Below, in pieces: positions 58,836 to 64,000 of a stretch of 64,000 nt of DNA; the first letter of the stretch is position 1; the number at the start of each line of letters is the position of its first letter. The DNA is from Pyrenochaeta sp. MPI-SDFR-AT-0127. Its lineage: Eukaryota; Ascomycota; Dothideomycetes; Pleosporales; Cucurbitariaceae. The position numbers and the translations under genes are program-made. Below the pieces are notes generated by a model. That model worked only from the letters and a program-made list of their open reading frames with translations, did not search any database and was not told the DNA's origin. Location: assembly GCA_020747015.1 (NCBI GenBank), contig JAGTJM010000053.1:1-64000 (forward strand), given 5' to 3'.

Positions 58836-59078
58836 CCTGGCCGCACGAAAGTGCACCTATGAGAGGCAAACGACGCATGAAGGAAAAGAACAGCGGGATA
58901 TTCAATGCAGTAGACAGTGTGATAGCCTCACATGTGGTTGTCATGGTCAACGCAGGTCCTTCAGCCGGCGGTAAAGACTACTAACGCTGGTGGCGCAGTA
59001 AGGCTGACAGCATTCGTCCTGAACATCGTTGCCGAGTTTCTCTTGTTCTGTCTCGTCCATCATCGATTCCACCTCACA
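58836..59078. promoter_or_regulatory. Bidirectional promoter of the NLR/HeLo pair
   Basis: 243 bp between the divergent start codons at 58835 (minus) and 59079 (plus). The tight head-to-head layout suggests co-expression of receptor and executor. Confidence 0.6.
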
Positions 59079-59928
59079 ATGGAGGCGGGTAGTCTCGCCA
59101 TTGGCATTGTTGCCCTCGCCGGTTTGTTCAACAACGCCTTAGACTGCTTTGAATATGTCCAACTCGGTCGTGGTTTCAGCACAAATTTTCAAACTAGCTT
59201 GCTCAAGTTAGATAATGCAAGGCTGCGACTTTCACGCTGGGGCGAATCTGTAGGATTAACTGGCGAGCTCGAAAATACACAATCTCAACAGGTCGTAGCA
59301 GTAGCAACAGAAGACACACCCAAGGCAGAAGAAGTACTGGGGCAGATATTAGAGTTGTTCGCCAATGCTGAAGGCATATCCATGAAGTACAAGATTCGAG
59401 CGGACGAGAATGACTCCCATCTTTCAGTTCTCGATCCAAACACAAATATGGATACTTCAGGCCAAACTTTACACAAGAAGATGCGCGACCTGGCTATTAG
59501 ACGCCAGAACAAGACTTTCCTGCGGCAGAAAGTGAAGTGGGCGCTGTACGAAGAGAAACATTTCAAGAGGTTGATTGAGGACATTACTGACCTTGTCAAC
59601 GACCTTGTTCAACTGTTCCCCGCTGTCCAGCAAGAGCAACGTCGATTGTGCGGCGTGGAAGTCTCCGAAATTGGCACCGCGCACTCAAGCCTTCCCATCT
59701 TGAAAGACATTGCTGCGTCCCAAGACAAAGACCTTGAAAATGCGATAGTAGATTTCTTAAAATCGAATGTAAGCGCTCTATTGCATCGATTGTACATATG
59801 TTCAATGGACTCATTCAATATACTCTTAGGGAATTGGAGGTTCTACGTTTAACAACTATAACAGCAAGATCAGTCAGCAGATAGGCACAGTGCACATTCA
59901 CGGTGCTCAGACATTCAATATCTCATGA
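59079..59928 (+). CDS. HeLo-domain protein with C-terminal amyloid-type tail (HET-S-like)
   Basis: Exon 1, 59079-59768, and exon 2, 59830-59928, joined by a 61-nt intron (GTAAGC...CTCTTAG), give 262 aa (Podospora HET-S has 289). Residues 1-225 are a HeLo domain (PF14479): hydrophobic N-terminal helix (MEAGSLAIGIVALAGLFNNA), ALDCFEYVQLGRGFSTNFQ, LDNARLRLSRWGESVG and DITDLVNDLVQLFP. In HET-S the freed N-terminal helix inserts in membranes and kills the cell. Read without the intron, the frame ends in an unrelated short tail; spliced, it ends in an N/Q/S/G-rich tail, GGSTFNNYNSKISQQ then IGTVHIHGAQTFNIS. That tail aligns with the N-terminal motif of the neighbouring NLR (G-x-[IV]-x-I-[QH]-[AG]-[GA]-Q, then aromatic-N-[IV]). 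This makes it a likely membrane-targeting cell-death executor controlled by that NLR. The motif class (HRAM, PP or new) is not settled. Confidence 0.88.
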
Positions 59929-60874
59929 TGAGAACCTCTTTGGCGTATACGGAAGACACACCTGGCTTGCTTGTACAGCTTTGCTGGTTTCTGCGTTCAG
60001 CTACCTCTGGGTCAACATGTCCCGATGATGCAGATATGATATAATTTGGATGCCTCTAGGGTTCATAAGATTATACTGTCAGCCTAAATAACGGTAGCAA
60101 TTAAGATTGGATCTCGCGATTGGTCCAAATCCCGACCCAAGCAATTATATGAAAGATTGAGCAGTTAAGTACTACATGGTTCGAGCAGTTGATCTAGCGA
60201 GTGGATGGAAATTGAATCATCGAACAGATTCTCAATTAGATCTTAGGCTACGCAAAACGACACAGGAGGTATGCTATTAATTAGGTAGGTGGAGAAAGCG
60301 AATTGACATCTCGAGCATCATTCCTCGGATAAACCTCGGCAACCCCAAAAGAGTAATTCAGAGCAGCCGATGATTAGCCGATATTTCTTGACCCCTAGGG
60401 AGAGGGACCAATTGCAAACTGTCAATCCCGGTGCTCGATCTGCACTAGTGCACTACAGGCCTAGATATTCGATGACCAGCGCCTTCGTTCGGTCAAAGAT
60501 TGCAGCGAAGCGGCGACCCGTTGACCGTTATTGCATGACGTGAGGGTTAGCGTGGACTGGCAAACCGATCAGATGCATGGAATGCGGGGACTATCTGGGG
60601 TTCTCCTGCTTGGCAATCTCTAACCATCGACAAACAAGTAAACCAGGCCGTGATAAAGTCAGTTTAACCAATACCAGTCCTTGTTGCTTGCCAGAACTTG
60701 CACCCGTCATCGTTTGCACGTCTAGGCAATGAGTCCACCGTGACTGACGCTGGGATCGTCACTGCTGATTTGCACTTGATATATGGCGTGCCCTGCTGGT
60801 AGAATGCTTTGACCATTGGAATTTTTCCAGGGAAGAAGCGAGTAGGATATTCGCCTTGCAGAAAGCCATTCAAG
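59929..60874. other. Intergenic, upstream of the rhamnosidase
   Basis: About 950 bases with no supported gene. Contains the 12-bp palindrome TGCACTAGTGCA near 60440 and, near the end, probable promoter sequence of the secreted enzyme. Confidence 0.5.
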
Positions 60875-63800
60875 ATGCGGTTCCAGCCTATTTTCATCGC
60901 TACCGCGCTCGCGGTAGTGCCGTCTTACGCCATGACGCACAAAACCACGGTCAAGGTTGTTCAACTGTCCGTCGATGGGCGTTTCGACGAGCCACTAGAC
61001 CTCGATAATCCTCTTCCTACCCTGGCGTGGCAGATGCTTCAGACTGAGGACTGCACCGAGCCGATTTGCCCGGGTGACCGACAGACTGCGTACGAGATTC
61101 AGGCGGCTGCAAGCGTTGACGACTTACACAAGGGGCAGCTGCAATGGGGAAGCGGCAAGATTCAAGATCACGCTCAACAAGCGCGCTTCAACCATGAGCT
61201 TAGCTCCCGTGACACGATCGCCTGGCGTGTTAGGGTTTGGGATGCTCACAGCCAGCCCTCGGGTTGGTCGGAACCCTCAACCTGGTCCACGGGCCTGCTT
61301 GACCAAGCAGACTGGGGCGAAGCTCGTTGGATCGACTATCCGGACCGAACCGAGAGTCAGCCTCTGCCCCTCTTCGCACGAAACTTCGACATTCCCGAGC
61401 ACAGTGAGGTTGCTAGTGCACGTCTCTACCTGTCTGGGGTGGGCATGCACTATGCTACCGTTAACGGTGAAGCCATCACCAATGAGGTATTAGCTCCAGG
61501 TTACTCCAACTACCAACTCTCTAGCGAGTACCGTACCTACGATATCAAGCAAACACTGTTTTCCGGCGCGAATGTTGTTGGAATCAGACTGGGCAACGGC
61601 CCCGCCTACGTTCGGCGGAGCGTTACGAACCCAGCTGTCGGCCGCAATTCGCCCTACTCTTGGTGGCAGAGTCAACTCAAAGGCAATGGGTCGCTTGCCG
61701 AGAATGCGCAGATTGGAAGCACAAGTGTGCGGTTAACGAACACCACTGGATACCATCTAGGAGGCACTATTAACATCGACACCGCGGGCGGCGGTGACAA
61801 CCTTGAATCACGCATTATAACCAACATCGATAATTCTACCAATATTATCAGCTTCTCCTCAGGTTTATTGCTCGCACATACTTCTGGAGCGAGGGTCACC
61901 GGCTCGGGAAATAACATCGCTGCCAGCGACCCGTCTGCTGGAGCTGCAGGTACGTGTACCCGGATTTCATGTCCTCGCCACTTTCTGAACTTTGCACACC
62001 TTTTCTTGATGCATAGCTTTTCAAACTCATTCTTCTGTCTGTAATAATAATCGCTAACCAAACATGTCTCAATGAGTAGTCACTCCACGTGTGATTGGTC
62101 GCATTGAGATCACCTACAGTGACGGAAGCACAGATATCATTGTTACTAATCGGTCCTGGCGTACTACACTGGGCCCTCTAGTCACCGATGCATGGTATTC
62201 TGGCTCCGATTATGATGCACGCCGTGAACAAGCATCTTGGGATCGTCCCGGTGTTCAACTCAACTCCACTAACTGGATCGCGGCCGGTCTTGCACCTCCG
62301 CCCAACCTCGCAACAAAACTGGTAGCCCGAGCTGCCGAGCCTATTAGAGCTCTAGAGAGTTTCACCCCGGTGTCGATTACTAATCCCGTCAATGGAACTT
62401 GGGTGTTTGACTTGGGCCAGAACATCGCTGGCTGGCCCCTCCTCAAACTCCCGCAGATGCCCGCTGGTATCATCATCAAGATGGCGCCTGCCGAGTCCCT
62501 CAATGCCAATGGAACTATTAATCAGGCATCAATAGGCCCTGGTAGTCGTGGCACTGATGTTTTCAACACTTACACTACTGCCGGACATGCTGGTGGTGAA
62601 ACATGGCACCCGGATTTCAACTACTTTGCGATGCAGTGGATCCAAGTGACTGGCCTGCCCGCCGGTTTCATCCCCGGTCCAGACCTGATAACTGGAATAC
62701 GTGTGCAAGGAGATGTTCCGGTCGCCGGGACCTTTACTTCTTCCAACACTCGTTTAAACCGGATTCATAAGATGTCGCGCTACTCATTTGCAAGCAATCT
62801 TATGTCGGTATTTACCGATTGCCCTGGCCGTGAGAAACTGTCATATCCAGCTGACTACACCATGCCCATGGGAGCAATTTATCGCAACGTCCATATCAAC
62901 GCCTTCTTGCGCACTACCATGCGACATCTGGTTGAAGCTCAGTCTATTGCCAACACATCGATGGCTGGTAATGTTGCCCTGAAGGCACCTGTCTATGATT
63001 GGGGATACAGTGGTCGATTCGGTGACGAGATCAATTGGGGTAATGCCATCGTGCTTGTTCCCTCTCTCTTGCATGATTTGTACGGTGATACAGCGGTCAT
63101 GGCCACCTATTATGAGCAAATGACTGATTTTGTTGATTATATTCAGCATGAGAAGGTGCAAGGGCACATCGTGGACGCTGCGCTTGCCGACTGGGTTGAA
63201 GATGATGATAGAACATCCGGCCGCATAACCGGTACCTGGGGTTACTATCTCACCATCACCGCCATGGCTCGCATGGCCAACTTAACTGGGCACGCTGCTG
63301 ACGCCGACCGTTACACGAGCTTGGCTCATGAGATCCGCGATGCCTTCAATAATGCGTTCTACAACAATGTCATTGGCCGCTACACTAATTTTGGCAACAA
63401 TTCTACAGTAAACGCTACCCAGGCCGCACAGGCTCTTGCATTAGATGCGGGACTCGTGCCCGAAGAGCACCGAGAGCAGGTTCTCAATGCCTTGGTCGAC
63501 CTCGCGTACAGTTACCCTTCAAGTGATGGACAGGGGCCCCATCTTAGCGGTGGAACTATCGGTATGGGGCCGATCGTACGGGCTCTTTCGGCTGGAGGTC
63601 GTGACGACGTGCTCTGGGAGGCTTTGCAGCAGAATGATAGGCCCAGCTACGGCTACATGATTGCTCCGACCGTGGCCAACCCGCAAGGCTTTACCACCAT
63701 TGGCGAGAGATGGAATCGCGAATCGTCCAAGAACCATATGATCCTCGCCCAAATCGATGAATGGTTCCACGCTGGTGTCGCAGGTATTCAACCAACATCT

Positions 63801-64000
63801 CTTAGCACCATTAGCATGACGTGGGAGAATCGTTTGGTGTTCCAGCCGAAGCCTGTTGGCGATCTTGAGAGCGCTGCGGGAACTTACCAGACTCCATGGG
63901 GAGAAGCCCGGAGCGAATGGAATAAGACGGTTGGTGGTGCATTCACTCTAACTGTCACAGTTCCAGCGAATATTGAGGCCGAAGTGCGCTTACCAGCAGG
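60875..64000 (+). CDS. Secreted alpha-L-rhamnosidase, GH78 (cut by window end)
   Basis: Exon 1, 60875-61949, and exon 2, 62080 to beyond 64000, with a 130-nt intron (GTACGT...GAGTAG); about 998 codons are present and the C-terminus is missing. ATG 60875 is chosen because a signal peptide follows (MRFQPIFIATALAVVPSYA); the frame opens 22 codons earlier. N-terminal beta-sandwich modules contain LPTLAWQM, RVRVWDAHSQPSGWSEPSTW, ARLYLSGVGMHYATVNGE and YRTYDIKQTLFSGANVVGIR. The (alpha/alpha)6 catalytic domain contains FTDCPGREKLSYPADY, DWGYSGRFGDEINW and the family-typical ALADWVEDDD and GTWGYYLTI region, with acidic residues as expected for an inverting hydrolase. It removes terminal rhamnose from pectin side chains or flavonoid glycosides outside the cell. 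Several N-glycosylation sites are visible. Confidence 0.92.

Overview
The window looks like a stretch of nuclear chromosome from a filamentous ascomycete, most likely a Dothideomycete of the Pleosporales type (inference). The reasons are intron-containing genes with short GT-AG introns (mostly 45-75 nt), typical fungal families (HET, HeLo, NACHT STAND/NLR, FunK1, Clr5, PigL_N-type N-terminal domain), and an AT-rich left edge almost devoid of CA and TG dinucleotides, the mark of repeat-induced point mutation (RIP). Most gene models below were assembled by hand from several reading frames. Each stated intron set gives a total coding length divisible by three unless I say otherwise.

Layout. 1-1480: RIP-decayed transposon DNA. 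1712-3296: an APH-type phosphotransferase and a broken FunK1 kinase fragment. 5432-8152: a Clr5-TPR protein with nine nearly identical 126-bp repeats. 8687-10774: two related genes of the fungal NLR N-terminal (PigL_N-like) type, one reduced to the C-terminal motif. 13566-15099: a TauD-like dioxygenase lacking its iron-binding histidines. 15816-18863: an F-box/LRR-like gene divergent from a complex I subunit. 20701-22769: a SHE3-like coiled-coil protein and a tiny Cys4 protein. 27549-38152: a housekeeping block (PI-PLC, small cupin, NUFIP-like protein, RNA polymerase III subunit RPC8, MDR oxidoreductase, F-box protein). 38719-44020: an alpha/beta-hydrolase-NACHT-ankyrin NLR. 45149-52274: DHA2-type MFS transporter, PEP mutase and class I aminotransferase. 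52794-54752: HET protein. 55278-59928: a divergent NLR (NACHT-WD40) and HeLo gene pair. 60875-64000: secreted GH78 alpha-L-rhamnosidase, cut by the window end.

Two systems stand out. (1) PEP mutase, aminotransferase and exporter together read as a compact phosphonate pathway: PEP to phosphonopyruvate, then probably to phosphonoalanine, with export. The active-site residues of PEP mutase are visible, including the motif that separates it from isocitrate-lyase relatives. (2) The HeLo protein, once a 61-nt intron is removed, ends in an N/Q/G/S-rich tail whose last residues match a short motif at the extreme N-terminus of the divergently transcribed NLR. This is the arrangement of fungal amyloid-signalling cell-death pairs (HET-S/NWD2, HELLP/PNT1), with a RHIM-like core. 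Both lie among other self/non-self recognition genes, so the right half of the window looks like an allorecognition and secondary-metabolism island next to a conserved block. No tRNA, rRNA or CRISPR was seen.
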